Shown piece after piece: positions 8,495 to 17,472 of a stretch of 64,000 nt of DNA. Made by a program: the position numbers and the translations under genes. Position 1 is the first letter of the stretch. Every line of letters starts with the position of its first letter. The notes beneath the pieces were generated by a model. The model searched no databases. It saw only the letters and a program-made list of their open reading frames with translations, and was not told where the DNA came from. Location: positions 62,001 through 126,000 of the forward strand of contig NZ_CP154826.1 of assembly GCF_039613825.1 (NCBI RefSeq), in the 5' to 3' direction. The stretch comes from Diaminobutyricibacter sp. McL0608 (GTDB taxonomy: Bacteria > Actinomycetota > Actinomycetes > Actinomycetales > Microbacteriaceae).

Positions 8495-9426
8495 GGTTTT
8501 TCCTGTCCGCTGACGGCGTTGGCGCCCAGCAGGCGAACGAACAGGTACGCCGTCACGAAGATGAGAATGAAGGTCAGCGTCGAGAGCGCTCCGCCATAGC
8601 CTGGTTTCAACTCGCTGAGGGTCGCTCGCACAACCAGGATCGAGAGGGTGGTGGTGCCATTGGCGCCGTGCGTGAGGATCTGCGGGAGATCGTACATTCG
8701 CAGCGCATCGAGCATCCTGAACAAGATCGCGACGAGCAGCGCCGGTTTCACCAGTGGCAGCGTGATGAGCCGGAATCGTTGCCAAGCATTCGCGCCGTCG
8801 ATTCGGGACGCTTCGTAGACCTCCTCGGGAATGATCTGAAGGCCGGCGAGGATCAGGAGGGCGATGAACGGCGCCGTCTTCCACGTGTCGGCCACGATGA
8901 TCGCGAACCGGCTGGACCATTCAGCGCCTGTCCACACCACGCTCGATCCCGTGACAGCGTTGATGATTCCGGCTGGATCGAAGGCCCATTTCCATAACAC
9001 AGCCGTGACCGCTGTGGGAATCGCCCACGGGATCAACACCGAAGCGCGGATCAGCCCACGACCGCGGAAGGCCTTGTTCATGACCAGTGCCATCGCGAAC
9101 CCGATCGCCGTCTCGAGAATGACCGTCACGACCGTGAAGAAGTAGGTCGTTCCGGTTGCGTCCCAGAACTCTGCGCTGTTCTGTCCCCAGAGAGCACTGA
9201 CATAGTTCGCCAAGCCGACAAACGGTGGTGCGGTTGCGATCGTGTCGCCGAACAGGGATCGGATGATCGCGGCGATGACCGGATACCCGATGATGATCGT
9301 GAGCACGAGCATGGCTGGCAATACCAGCCAGAAGGCGAGCCGGCCTTCTTTCGAGTTCTTGACGCGTGGTGCCCGCTCGGGCGTCGTCGTCAGGACGGTT
9401 CGTCTTTCATCGACTTCGATGGACAC
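8491..9426 (-). CDS. Carbohydrate ABC transporter permease, MalF type (CUT1)
   Basis: A 311-residue permease with a cytoplasmic N-terminus of about 30 residues, six membrane segments, and the EAA motif EEVYEASRIDGANAWQRF. It lies 36 bases downstream of the lipoprotein gene and overlaps the MalG-type gene by four bases. Together with those it forms a CUT1 sugar importer. The substrate is not predictable from the permease; the downstream SDR and AKR suggest a sugar that is oxidised after uptake. Confidence 0.93.
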   Translation of the reverse strand: MSIEVDERRTVLTTTPERAPRVKNSKEGRLAFWLVLPAMLVLTIIIGYPVIAAIIRSLFGDTIATAPPFVGLANYVSALWGQNSAEFWDATGTTYFFTVVTVILETAIGFAMALVMNKAFRGRGLIRASVLIPWAIPTAVTAVLWKWAFDPAGIINAVTGSSVVWTGAEWSSRFAIIVADTWKTAPFIALLILAGLQIIPEEVYEASRIDGANAWQRFRLITLPLVKPALLVAILFRMLDALRMYDLPQILTHGANGTTTLSILVVRATLSELKPGYGGALSTLTFILIFVTAYLFVRLLGANAVSGQEKP

Positions 9427-9462
9427 GGCTCGCCTTTCGTGGTTGGAGGTTGCGAGATCGTT

Positions 9463-10716
9463 CTACTGGATGGCCTGTTTGAGATCTGCCGCCATCTTCG
9501 TGATCGCCTGGTCGACCGTGACCTTGCCCTGCAATGCGGCGTACGCGTTCTGCTGGATCGCCAGCGTCACCGCGTTGTAGTTAGCCGTCTTCGGGCGGGG
9601 GTTGGCCCCCAGGAGCGAGTCCTTCAATTCGGGGAGGTACGGCGACACTTTCACGAGCGCGGGGTCGCTGTACAGGCTCTGCAATACCGACGCCTGGTTC
9701 ATGACCGAAACGAGGATCTTCTGGCTCGATGGCGATTGCATCCAGGCGACGAAATCCTTGGCGGTCTTCTGGTGCTTCGAGTACGCGGACACGCCCAGAT
9801 CGATTCCGCCCAGTGAGGAAACGCCAGGGCCGGCCTTACCGGGAAGGGTCGTCATCTGGAACTTTCCGGCGATCTTCGATGTCTTGTCGCTGGCAGCCGT
9901 GTAGACGTATGGCCAGTTGGTCAGGAACAAGGAGTTTCCGCTCAGGAAGGCATCGGCGCTCTGCTGTTCCTGGTACGTGATCGCCGCCGGCTTCACGTCA
10001 CCCTTCTTGAACAGATCCACGAGATGCTGGAGTCCCGCACGCGCCTCGGGCGAGTCGACGGTGACCGTCTTTCCGTCAGGGCTGAGGAACGAGCCGCCGG
10101 CCGAGTTGATCGCCTGCGCGACGTTCACCGTCAGGCCCTCGTACTGGGCGAATTGTCCGCCCGCGTAGCAGGTCATGTTGTGCGCGGTGGCGATCGCGCA
10201 ATCCGCTTGCATCTCATCCCATGTCTTGGGCGCTTCGGGGATCAGATCCGAACGGAAGTAGAGCAGCTGCGCGTTCGTCATGAACGGTGCGCCGTACATC
10301 TTTCCGTTGTACGTGGCGGTATTGACCGCGGCCGGGAGCACGTCGCTGCCGCCTACCTTCGACTTGTCCAACTCCGCAAGCCAACCGTGTGCGGCGAACT
10401 CCGAGGTCCAGACGACGTCGTCCCACATCACATCGTATTTGTCGCTCTTGGCTTGAAGATCCTGGATGAATGAGTTTCGCTGGTCGTCAGGGGAGGCCGA
10501 AAGTTCGATGAACGTGACCTTCTGATCAGGGTGAAGCTTGTTCCACTGGGCAAGCAGCTGTGGCATGGCGCCGGTCAGGTCTTTGCCTGACGCGAATGTG
10601 ATCGGGCCGACACCGCTGTTGCTGGTGGCGCTACCGGACGCGCAACCGGCCAACGCCCCGGCGACCAGCGACGCCGCAGCCAACGTGAACGCGACGGCCT
10701 TAACTTGCTTATGCAC
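9463..10716 (-). CDS. Sugar ABC transporter substrate-binding lipoprotein
   Basis: A 417-residue extracellular binding protein of the MalE cluster. Residues 1-25 form a lipoprotein signal peptide ending in the lipobox ALAGC (C25). The start is GTG at 10716, with AGGAG in the leader; longer readings upstream lack a signal peptide. The mature region shows the two-lobe SBP pattern. First gene of the leftward operon, divergent from the LacI gene, with a LacI operator upstream at 10834. Confidence 0.92.
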   Translation of the reverse strand: MHKQVKAVAFTLAAASLVAGALAGCASGSATSNSGVGPITFASGKDLTGAMPQLLAQWNKLHPDQKVTFIELSASPDDQRNSFIQDLQAKSDKYDVMWDDVVWTSEFAAHGWLAELDKSKVGGSDVLPAAVNTATYNGKMYGAPFMTNAQLLYFRSDLIPEAPKTWDEMQADCAIATAHNMTCYAGGQFAQYEGLTVNVAQAINSAGGSFLSPDGKTVTVDSPEARAGLQHLVDLFKKGDVKPAAITYQEQQSADAFLSGNSLFLTNWPYVYTAASDKTSKIAGKFQMTTLPGKAGPGVSSLGGIDLGVSAYSKHQKTAKDFVAWMQSPSSQKILVSVMNQASVLQSLYSDPALVKVSPYLPELKDSLLGANPRPKTANYNAVTLAIQQNAYAALQGKVTVDQAITKMAADLKQAIQ

Positions 10717-10833
10717 GATGTCTCTCCTATGAGTTGCTGTGCTCGACTCGATGTTCCGTCGGAAACAAATCGGTCGAAGTGCGCCGAATGACTCACTGCC
10801 AATCAGGATGCATGGGCCGGGAACCGATGTCAA

Positions 10834-10845
10834 GTAATCGGTTAC
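10834..10845. promoter_or_regulatory. LacI-family operator 1, next to a minus-strand -35
   Basis: GTAATCGGTTAC fits the LacI-family GTAANCGNTTAC consensus with central CG. It directly abuts a minus-strand TTGACA (10828-10833), a good -35 for the importer operon. Binding here would block the polymerase. Confidence 0.7.
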
Positions 10846-10932
10846 TTTGCAATCTCGAATGTAACGAAATCGAAAGCTATGGCAGCGCACTCGCTGGAAG
10901 ATTCCAGCTAATGCAGAGTACGAACCCAGCAC

Positions 10933-10944
10933 GTAATCGGTTAC
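10933..10944. promoter_or_regulatory. LacI-family operator 2
   Basis: A second, identical GTAATCGGTTAC lies 99 bases from operator 1 and about 35 bases before the LacI start. It suits autoregulation, or looping between two sites by a tetramer. Confidence 0.7.
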
Positions 10945-10980
10945 AGTAGCGATGCGGGCAGATCACGGCGCCAGCGCGTG

Positions 10981-12021
10981 ATGGAGAGCATTCCCGCGAG
11001 AGACGAGGACCGGGTGGGAGTTACTGTCAAAGATCTTGCGCGTGTCGCGGGTGTCTCGACTGCTACGGTGTCGCGCGCACTTCGCGGCTTCGACTCGGTC
11101 GATCCCGTGATCCGTCAACACGTCCTCGACGTAGCGAGCCGTCTGGACTACGTCGCCTCGCCCGCCGCCGCGGCATTGTCGACCGGCAAGGCCGGAAGCA
11201 TCGGAATCATCACCCCGTTCGTCGATCGACTGGCTTTTCTGCGAATGCTCAAGGGGATCGAGAGCGAAATGCGGGCGGCGAACATGGATCTGCTTCTGCA
11301 CTGCACCGGAGACCCGAGTGACCCTCACCCGGTGCCCCCGCACAAGCGGCTCGCCCGACGAGTGGACGGGTTTCTGGTGCTGTCGGTCTCGGCCGAAAGC
11401 CCTGACCTCGAGGGGATTCTGAAGCTCGGGATGCCCGTCACGATATTCGGTTCGACCGGGCCGCGTGCGTCGAACATCAACATCGACGATCGGGCTGGAG
11501 CCGCCAGCGCGATGGACCACCTCCTCGAGCGGGGCCATCAGCGGATCGGAGTCATTTACGGTCGCGAACTCGACAACCCGATCGTTCTCGAACATCAGAG
11601 GTATCTCGGCTGCCTCGACGCGATGAAGCGTGCGGGACTCCCTCTGAACGATCGTCTCCAGGTGCCCGGTGACTACACGATTGCGGGCGGTGAGCGGGCG
11701 ATGACGCAGCTTCTCGACTCGGATGAACCACCCACCGCCGTGTTCGCGTTCTCTGACGAGATGGCGTTCGGGGCGATCCAGGCAATGAAGAACCGCGGCG
11801 TCAGACCCGGGCGCGACATCGCGATAATCGGATACGACGGGCATGAGATCTCGGCCGTGCTCGACTTGAGCACGATCAGTGTTCCGTTCGAGCTGATCGG
11901 AGCTACGGCGGCGCACGACCTTCTGCGGGAACTCGGAGCGCCGACGGAGCGGCGGACCGCGAAGGTCTTCCCGACTCAACTGATCGCGCGCGCCACGACT
12001 TCGCAGGCATCCGTCGGTTAG
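10981..12021 (+). CDS. LacI-family transcriptional regulator (local repressor of importer operon)
   Basis: A 346-residue LacI/PurR-type repressor. The HTH near the N-terminus reads VTVKDLARVAGVSTATVSRA, followed by the hinge helix region PAAAALSTGK. A periplasmic-binding-like sensor domain follows, and the conserved VFAFSDEMAFGAIQ region is present. An overlapping GTG at 10978 is an alternative start. It faces the importer operon, and two identical operators lie between them, so it most likely represses uptake until the sugar or a derivative binds. Confidence 0.92.
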   Translation: MESIPARDEDRVGVTVKDLARVAGVSTATVSRALRGFDSVDPVIRQHVLDVASRLDYVASPAAAALSTGKAGSIGIITPFVDRLAFLRMLKGIESEMRAANMDLLLHCTGDPSDPHPVPPHKRLARRVDGFLVLSVSAESPDLEGILKLGMPVTIFGSTGPRASNINIDDRAGAASAMDHLLERGHQRIGVIYGRELDNPIVLEHQRYLGCLDAMKRAGLPLNDRLQVPGDYTIAGGERAMTQLLDSDEPPTAVFAFSDEMAFGAIQAMKNRGVRPGRDIAIIGYDGHEISAVLDLSTISVPFELIGATAAHDLLRELGAPTERRTAKVFPTQLIARATTSQASVG

Positions 12022-12059
12022 CGCGACTCGGCGCGCAGCGTGAGGCCCACGCAAAAGAC

Positions 12060-13082
12060 CTACGCGGGCGTAGCGAGGGAGGATCGTCGCACCACCGGCA
12101 TGGGAATCAGCGTCTCTCCGTTGTTTTCGCCGGAGAGCAGAAGTTCGACCGCCTGTCGCCCCATCTGCTCATGGGGGAGACCGACCGTCGTCAATCCGGG
12201 ACGAAGGTATGCGGCCAATTCGTCGTTGTCGAATGAGACGACGGAGACGTCATCTGGCACAGACAGCCCGGATTCGGCCAGTGCCTGGTAGGCGCCGAAG
12301 GCGATTCGGTCGTTCATGCACAGCAGTGCCCGAACCTCCGGGTGTTCGACGAGCAGCGATTTCGTAGCGACGTATCCGTCTTCAGGTTCCCAGAGCCAGA
12401 TCGATTTCTCCGCGATGAATTCGAGTGCGTTCTCGGCCATCGCCGAGCGGATTCCTGCGATTCGGCGCGCGACTGTCGCAGATCGGAACATGTTACGTTC
12501 GACTTCGTCGTTCTGGCCGATGAGGGCGATTCCGTCGCGGTAGCCAGCGTCGACCAGCAATTGCACCGCTGTTCTGCCCCCGGATTCTTCGTCTGGCAGG
12601 ACCGATGCGGAGTGGAGTGCGTTGGTGGCGTTCAGCATGACGACCGGAGTGCCGGCGGGTAGCTCGGGCACGAACAGTTCACGGGCCCTCATCGTGGCGA
12701 AGATGATGCCGTCCACCTGGCGGTCGAGAACGGCGGCGATGGCTTCGGCTTCACGCGCGGGCTCTCCGCCGGTTTCGAGCACGAGTACGACATGGCCGGC
12801 TTCCTCGGCCGCCTCCAGCGCACCCTTGATCAGGCCGGATGCGAATCGAGTGGTCGCGACGACGTCTGAGATGAAACCGATCGTCAGTGTCTTGTCGGTG
12901 CGTAGCCCGCGTGCGGCGACGTTGGGCCGATATCCGAGCTGTTGGGCGGCGGCATTCACCCTGTCATGGGCGTCTTGCGACAATCGAGTATCGGGACGCC
13001 CATTGAGAATCATCGAGGCGGCTGTTTGCGAAAGCCCGGCTAGACGCGCAACGTCGGCCAAAGTCACGCGCTTGGTCGTCAT
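12060..13082 (-). CDS. LacI-family transcriptional regulator (second)
   Basis: A 340-residue LacI regulator with the N-terminal HTH VTLADVARLAGLSQTAASM, a hinge (NVAARGLRTDKT) and a sugar-sensing domain with CMNDRIAFGAYQAL. It is divergent from the importer operon at 13346, with several matching operator-like sites in the 263-base gap. It converges with the previous LacI gene; their ends are 38 bases apart with no clear terminator. It likely controls the clan-J glycosidase and esterase operon and perhaps itself. Confidence 0.92.
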   Translation of the reverse strand: MTTKRVTLADVARLAGLSQTAASMILNGRPDTRLSQDAHDRVNAAAQQLGYRPNVAARGLRTDKTLTIGFISDVVATTRFASGLIKGALEAAEEAGHVVLVLETGGEPAREAEAIAAVLDRQVDGIIFATMRARELFVPELPAGTPVVMLNATNALHSASVLPDEESGGRTAVQLLVDAGYRDGIALIGQNDEVERNMFRSATVARRIAGIRSAMAENALEFIAEKSIWLWEPEDGYVATKSLLVEHPEVRALLCMNDRIAFGAYQALAESGLSVPDDVSVVSFDNDELAAYLRPGLTTVGLPHEQMGRQAVELLLSGENNGETLIPMPVVRRSSLATPA

Positions 13083-13153
13083 CAGTTTCCTCCCTTTGAG
13101 TGATCGTAGCCATCGTCGGGCACCGCAGAAGCATGCCCGTCCGAAGAATAGTC

Positions 13154-13187
13154 GAATCGGTCTACTCCGATGCTAAACCGATTCAAC
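13154..13187. promoter_or_regulatory. Paired LacI-like operator sites near the regulator
   Basis: GCTAAACCGATTCAAC at 13172-13187 resembles the strong site at 13260. GAATCGGTCTAC at 13154-13165 is a related site read on the other strand (GTAGACCGATTC). Both lie 70-105 bases upstream of the minus-strand LacI start and could mediate autorepression. Confidence 0.5.
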
Positions 13188-13224
13188 CAGATCGGCACCT
13201 AGAAACATGCAGAACAACAAAAGC

Positions 13225-13256
13225 TTGACAAGCTAAGCCATCGGAGGGAATATACA
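13225..13256 (+). promoter_or_regulatory. Likely sigma-70-type promoter of the second importer operon
   Basis: TTGACA at 13225-13230 lies inside the small palindrome AGCTTGACAAGCT (13222-13234). AT-rich AATATACA follows at 13249-13256. Spacing is 18 bases if the -10 is AATATA, which is slightly long. The operator at 13260 follows directly. Confidence 0.4.
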
Positions 13257-13259
13257 GAA

Positions 13260-13275
13260 GCTAAACCCATTTAGC
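13260..13275. promoter_or_regulatory. LacI-like operator downstream of the -10
   Basis: GCTAAACCCATTTAGC has perfect outer arms (GCTAAA/TTTAGC) and lies about 70 bases before the SBP start, where a repressor would block initiation. It shares GCTAAACC with the site at 13172. Confidence 0.6.
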
Positions 13276-13345
13276 AGCTACCATTCCCTCGAATGGGAAG
13301 TCGCCATTGCACCCTTGCATAGCCCGACGACAAAGGAGTCAACCT

Positions 13346-14695
13346 ATGAGCACATCCACTCGCGCCACGCGCGCGATAGTGCTGGCAGCCGCCGCGGCGG
13401 TGACGCTGTTCGCCCTGGCCGGTTGCGCCCCGGGAAGTTCGAACACGTCCCCAGGCCAGAGCGGAAGCGCGAGCACAAAACTGACGTCGAAGAACGTCAC
13501 ATTGAAGATTCAAGACGAGACGGGCTTTCCGGTCACCTCCAAACTGGCTGCCGAGTTCACGAAGCAGCACCCGAATGTGAAGTTCACGATCGTCCGCGAC
13601 AGTTTTCAGAACCTGCTGGCCAACGGGCCGCGTCTCATGGCGAGCGCAGATGCTCCCGACCTGATTCGGCTCTCGACGCTCGGCTCGACGGTCAAGGACG
13701 GACTGGTCACCAACCTCGACCCGTACTTCAAGGCGTACGGCTGGGACAAGTTCTCTGCCGGCCAGTTAGCCACGGCCCGTATGAACGAGGCCGGCGTCCG
13801 GGGCGAGGGTTCGCTGTGGCAGTTCGGCATCGGCTACTCCGTGACCGGCATCTACATGAACCAGAAACTTGCCGACAAGGTCGGGATCACCTCGATCCCC
13901 GCGACCATCGACGAGCTCGAAGCCGACCTGCAGAAGGCCAAGGATGCAGCTGTGCTGCCTGTGCAGACGGGAATGCAGGACGGGGTCGGAACATTCGTCT
14001 CGCAGGCACTCATCAACCAGTACGGCGATAAGAAGAAGCTCATCGACTGGATGTTCAACAAGCCGGGCGCCACATTCGACACTCCGGCTTCGCTGAAGGG
14101 TGCGACCACATTCCAGGACTGGGCGACGAAGGGCTACCTGCCCCCCGACGTCAACGCCATCAACTACACGACGATGGTCGCGAACTTCTCCGCAGGACAG
14201 GGCCTGTTCATGTGGGACGGCAACTGGGATGCGGCCAACGTCCAAAAGGCGCTCGGCAAGGGCGGAGCGCAGTTCTTCCTCATGCCCCCTGAGACCAAGG
14301 GCGGAAAATACGTCGCGATGGGCACGGGAAACACCTTCGCGATTCCGTCGAAGTCGAAGAATCACGACACCACCGCGTACTTCCTGAACTGGATCGCGAC
14401 CGACGAGAAGGCGCGACAGATCGTCGTCGACGTTACGGGCGCCTCGCCCGGCGGGGACCCGTCGCAGAAGCTCCCAACGGTCGAGAAGGGTTCGCTCATC
14501 GAAACCGCGCTCAATTTGTCTGCAACGGTGGGCAAAGACGACGGATTCACCGACTTCATCGCCAACACCACGGCAGGCATCTACCAGGGTGCGCTTCAGC
14601 CCGACCAGCAGCTCCTGCTCTCGAACAAGATGACCCCTGAGGCGTTCACGAAAGCCATCCAGGCCTTCTACCTAAAGGACCTGGCCGGACAGTGA
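13346..14695 (+). CDS. Sugar ABC transporter substrate-binding lipoprotein (second importer)
   Basis: A 449-residue extracellular solute-binding protein. The signal peptide ends at lipobox ALAGC with lipidated C27, followed by a Ser/Thr/Gly-rich linker. The start 13346 follows AAAGGAG by seven bases; readings from 13307 only add residues before the signal peptide. First gene of a five-gene rightward operon; its stop overlaps the GTG of the next gene by four bases. Confidence 0.92.
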   Translation: MSTSTRATRAIVLAAAAAVTLFALAGCAPGSSNTSPGQSGSASTKLTSKNVTLKIQDETGFPVTSKLAAEFTKQHPNVKFTIVRDSFQNLLANGPRLMASADAPDLIRLSTLGSTVKDGLVTNLDPYFKAYGWDKFSAGQLATARMNEAGVRGEGSLWQFGIGYSVTGIYMNQKLADKVGITSIPATIDELEADLQKAKDAAVLPVQTGMQDGVGTFVSQALINQYGDKKKLIDWMFNKPGATFDTPASLKGATTFQDWATKGYLPPDVNAINYTTMVANFSAGQGLFMWDGNWDAANVQKALGKGGAQFFLMPPETKGGKYVAMGTGNTFAIPSKSKNHDTTAYFLNWIATDEKARQIVVDVTGASPGGDPSQKLPTVEKGSLIETALNLSATVGKDDGFTDFIANTTAGIYQGALQPDQQLLLSNKMTPEAFTKAIQAFYLKDLAGQ

Positions 14696-15606
14696 ATCGT
14701 CCCCAACCGCGCCGCGCTACTCGAGGAGCCTCTCGGCTAGCGCGGCGCGCGCTGCTGACCGGATACCTCTTTCTGCTCCCGGCCGTCGCCGCCTATTGCC
14801 TCTTCGTTCTTTATCCCTTGCTGACAGCAGTGCAGTACTCGTTCTACAAGTGGAACGGAATAGGAGCCTCCAGCTGGATCGGACTCCAGAACTACGCCCA
14901 GATATTCACGGATCCGACCTTGCTGGCACCGATCGCCAATGCCCTTGTGCTCATCATCTATTTCACGATCATTCCGGTTGTCAGCGGTCTGATCTTGGCC
15001 ACGCTCATCCGAAACATGCGGCAGGGCGCGTTCTCGAGCGCGGCGCGCACCATCCTCTTCCTCCCTCAGATCGTCCCTTTGGTGGCGGCGGGAATCGCAT
15101 GGTCCTGGATGTACGCGCAGACGGGAACGATCAACTCCATCCTCAACGCAGCCGGCCTCGGCTTCCTGTCCCGTTCCTGGCTTGCAGACTTCGGTACGGC
15201 CCTTCCGGCGGTCGGTCTGATCGGTTCGTGGGTCCTCACGGGACTATGCACGGTCTTGCTGTTGACCGGCATGGGAAAGATCGACCCCGCGCTGTACGAG
15301 GCAGCACGCATCGACGGCGCCGGATGGTTCCGGATGTTCAGCGCCGTGACGCTTCCGGGTGTCCGCCAAGAGATCGTCGTCCTCGTGACGATCACGATCA
15401 TCGCGGCCCTCAGCAGCTTCGACATCATTTACACCACGACCAAGGGCGGCCCCGGCACGACGACGCTCGTGCCGGGTATCTCGATCTTCCGGCTCGCGTT
15501 CGTGCAGGGACAAGTCGGTCTTGCGTCGGCGCTGGGGATCGTTTTGCTCATCCTCGTGCTCGCCGTCGTTCTGCCCGTTCAGCGCATCGCGAGAGAGAGG
15601 GACTGA
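14692..15606 (+). CDS. Carbohydrate ABC transporter permease, MalF type (second importer)
   Basis: A 304-residue membrane protein with a basic N-terminus (RRATRGASRLARR), six hydrophobic segments and the EAA loop ALYEAARIDGAGWFRMF. The GTG start overlaps the SBP stop (GTGA), and its own stop overlaps the next ATG by one base, so the three genes are translationally coupled. It pairs with the MalG-type product below. Confidence 0.93.
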   Translation: MNRPQPRRATRGASRLARRALLTGYLFLLPAVAAYCLFVLYPLLTAVQYSFYKWNGIGASSWIGLQNYAQIFTDPTLLAPIANALVLIIYFTIIPVVSGLILATLIRNMRQGAFSSAARTILFLPQIVPLVAAGIAWSWMYAQTGTINSILNAAGLGFLSRSWLADFGTALPAVGLIGSWVLTGLCTVLLLTGMGKIDPALYEAARIDGAGWFRMFSAVTLPGVRQEIVVLVTITIIAALSSFDIIYTTTKGGPGTTTLVPGISIFRLAFVQGQVGLASALGIVLLILVLAVVLPVQRIARERD

Positions 15607-16430
15607 TGGTTACCAGCAAGACTGAGGTGATCGTCGGCCGCATCATCCTGGTCGTGATCCTCGCAATAACCGTGTTGCCGCTGCTCAGCATGCTGTCTGC
15701 AGCACTCCAACCGGCCGACCGGTTGCCGACCGGCCTGACATGGCCGACGCACCCCCACTGGGAGAACTTCGTCACCGCCTTCACCGTCGGGCATGTCTGG
15801 GTACTTCTCGGGTCCAGCCTTCTCATCGTTGCTGTCGTCGTACCGGTCAGCCTGCTTTTCGCAACGTTCGCCGGATACGCGCTCGGTAACCTTCGCGTGC
15901 GCGGTGGACAGGTCGTCCTCGTGGCCATGGTTCTCGGGCTCACGATCCCCTTCGAGGCGATCGTCATCCCGCTCTATTACCAGATCACGTCTTACGGACT
16001 ACTGAACACGCAATGGGCGATCATCCTCCCGCTGATCGGCCTGTACATGCCGTTCGGGGTGTTCTGGATGCGGGCGCACTTCCTCGGCGTTCCCCGCGAC
16101 CTGTCGGAAGCCGCTCGAGTCGATGGTGCCGGCGTCATGCAGGAGTTCCGGCGCATCCAGATCCCGCTCGCCCGGCCCGCCCTGTCGGCCTTGGGAATCT
16201 TGCTGTTCCTCTGGACCTGGAACCAGTTTCTGCTCCCCTTGGTTCTCGTGGACGATCCCGACAAGCGCACCATGGCTGGCGCCTTGGGTGCATTCCAGGG
16301 GCAGTACATCGATGCGCTGCCTCTTTTGTTCGCGGCATCGTTGATCGTGATGCTGCCGACGATCGTCGTCTACGTGATCTTCCAGCGCCAATTCATCGGC
16401 GCACTGCTTCAGGGCGCGATCAAAGGCTAG
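15606..16430 (+). CDS. Carbohydrate ABC transporter permease, MalG type (second importer)
   Basis: A 274-residue permease with six membrane segments and EAA loop DLSEAARVDGAGVMQEF. The ATG at 15606 shares a base with the previous stop. The C-terminus FQRQFIGALLQGAIKG is the usual MalG ending. The operon has no ATPase gene and probably uses a shared one. The glycosidase follows after 64 bases. Confidence 0.93.
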   Translation: MVTSKTEVIVGRIILVVILAITVLPLLSMLSAALQPADRLPTGLTWPTHPHWENFVTAFTVGHVWVLLGSSLLIVAVVVPVSLLFATFAGYALGNLRVRGGQVVLVAMVLGLTIPFEAIVIPLYYQITSYGLLNTQWAIILPLIGLYMPFGVFWMRAHFLGVPRDLSEAARVDGAGVMQEFRRIQIPLARPALSALGILLFLWTWNQFLLPLVLVDDPDKRTMAGALGAFQGQYIDALPLLFAASLIVMLPTIVVYVIFQRQFIGALLQGAIKG

Positions 16431-16494
16431 GGCGCGCGAAACACACCCATTAGGGCGCGCTTCGTCGTCGCCTCACGATACTGCAAAGGACCGA

Positions 16495-17472
16495 ATGACC
16501 TTCTCGCTCGAAAATCACTGGGTGTGGGATTTCTGGCTTGCCGACGATGGCGACCTGTTCCACATGTTCTACCTCCGCGCGCCCAAGGCGCTCGGAGACC
16601 AACACCTTCGACACCGCAACGCAGAGATCGGGCACGCGACCTCATCCGATCTCGTGACGTGGACGGATAGAGGAGTTGTGCTTCGGCCAGGCTCGCCCGA
16701 CGAGTTCGATGCGACAGCCACCTGGACCGGGAGCGTCGTTCAGGGTCCCGACGGAATCTGGCGGATGTTCTACACGGGCTCCCGTTTCCTGTCGCCGACG
16801 TCGCACGCGAATGTGGAAACGATCGGGTTCGCCACGTCAGTGGACCTGCACACGTGGGTGAAGGCACCCGGCCCGACAACGAGTGCAGACCCCGAGTGGT
16901 ACGAGACGCTCGGCACCTCCAGCTGGCCAGAGGAAGCGTGGCGCGATCCGTGGGTGTTCGCCGATTCCGATGGGGAGGGGTGGCACATGTTGATCACGGC
17001 CAGATCCAACAATGGTCCCAATGACGAGCGCGGTGTCGTCGGGCACGCAACGTCCACCGACCTCGTGTCCTGGAAGGTGCAACCGCCGCTGAGCGCCAGC
17101 GGTGCAGGCTTCGCGCACATCGAAGTACCTCAGATCGCTACTATCGACGGCAGGGACTTTCTTCTCTTCTCGTGCGACACTGCCGCACTCTCGGACGAAC
17201 GCAAACGGCGGGGGGAGCGCGGCGGGATCTGGGCAGCGGAAGCCATCTCGGTGACCGGGCCGTTCTCGATCGAATCGGCCCGACTGATCGCGTCCGAGTC
17301 CCTCTACAGCGGACGAATCATTCGAAACAGGCTGGGGGACTGGGTGTTGCTCGCCTTCGAGAACACCTCCGGCGACGGCGAATTCTTCGGCCGAGTGGGC
17401 GACCCGATCGGCATTGCGTGGGCAGCCGACGAACCGTCGATCCGGCTCGAATCAGAGGAGATGAACTCGTGA
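16495..17472 (+). CDS. GH32/GH43 clan-like five-bladed beta-propeller glycosidase
   Basis: A 325-residue protein without signal peptide, so cytoplasmic. Repeated ATSSDLVTW/ATSVDLHTW motifs mark beta-propeller blades. The likely catalytic triad is D12 in WDFWLADDG, D151 in WRDPWVF (the RDP motif of GH32) and E210 in HIEVPQ. GH32 enzymes cleave fructosyl bonds and GH43 arabinosyl or xylosyl bonds. The classic WMNDPNG motif is absent, so the exact family is uncertain. It lies between the importer and an esterase, suggesting breakdown of an imported, possibly acylated, oligosaccharide. Confidence 0.75.
   Translation: MTFSLENHWVWDFWLADDGDLFHMFYLRAPKALGDQHLRHRNAEIGHATSSDLVTWTDRGVVLRPGSPDEFDATATWTGSVVQGPDGIWRMFYTGSRFLSPTSHANVETIGFATSVDLHTWVKAPGPTTSADPEWYETLGTSSWPEEAWRDPWVFADSDGEGWHMLITARSNNGPNDERGVVGHATSTDLVSWKVQPPLSASGAGFAHIEVPQIATIDGRDFLLFSCDTAALSDERKRRGERGGIWAAEAISVTGPFSIESARLIASESLYSGRIIRNRLGDWVLLAFENTSGDGEFFGRVGDPIGIAWAADEPSIRLESEEMNS

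Noticed and set aside
13222-13234. Small palindrome AGCTTGACAAGCT as a regulator site
   Set aside because: It contains the -35 TTGACA, and no second copy was seen nearby, so it is treated as part of the promoter.
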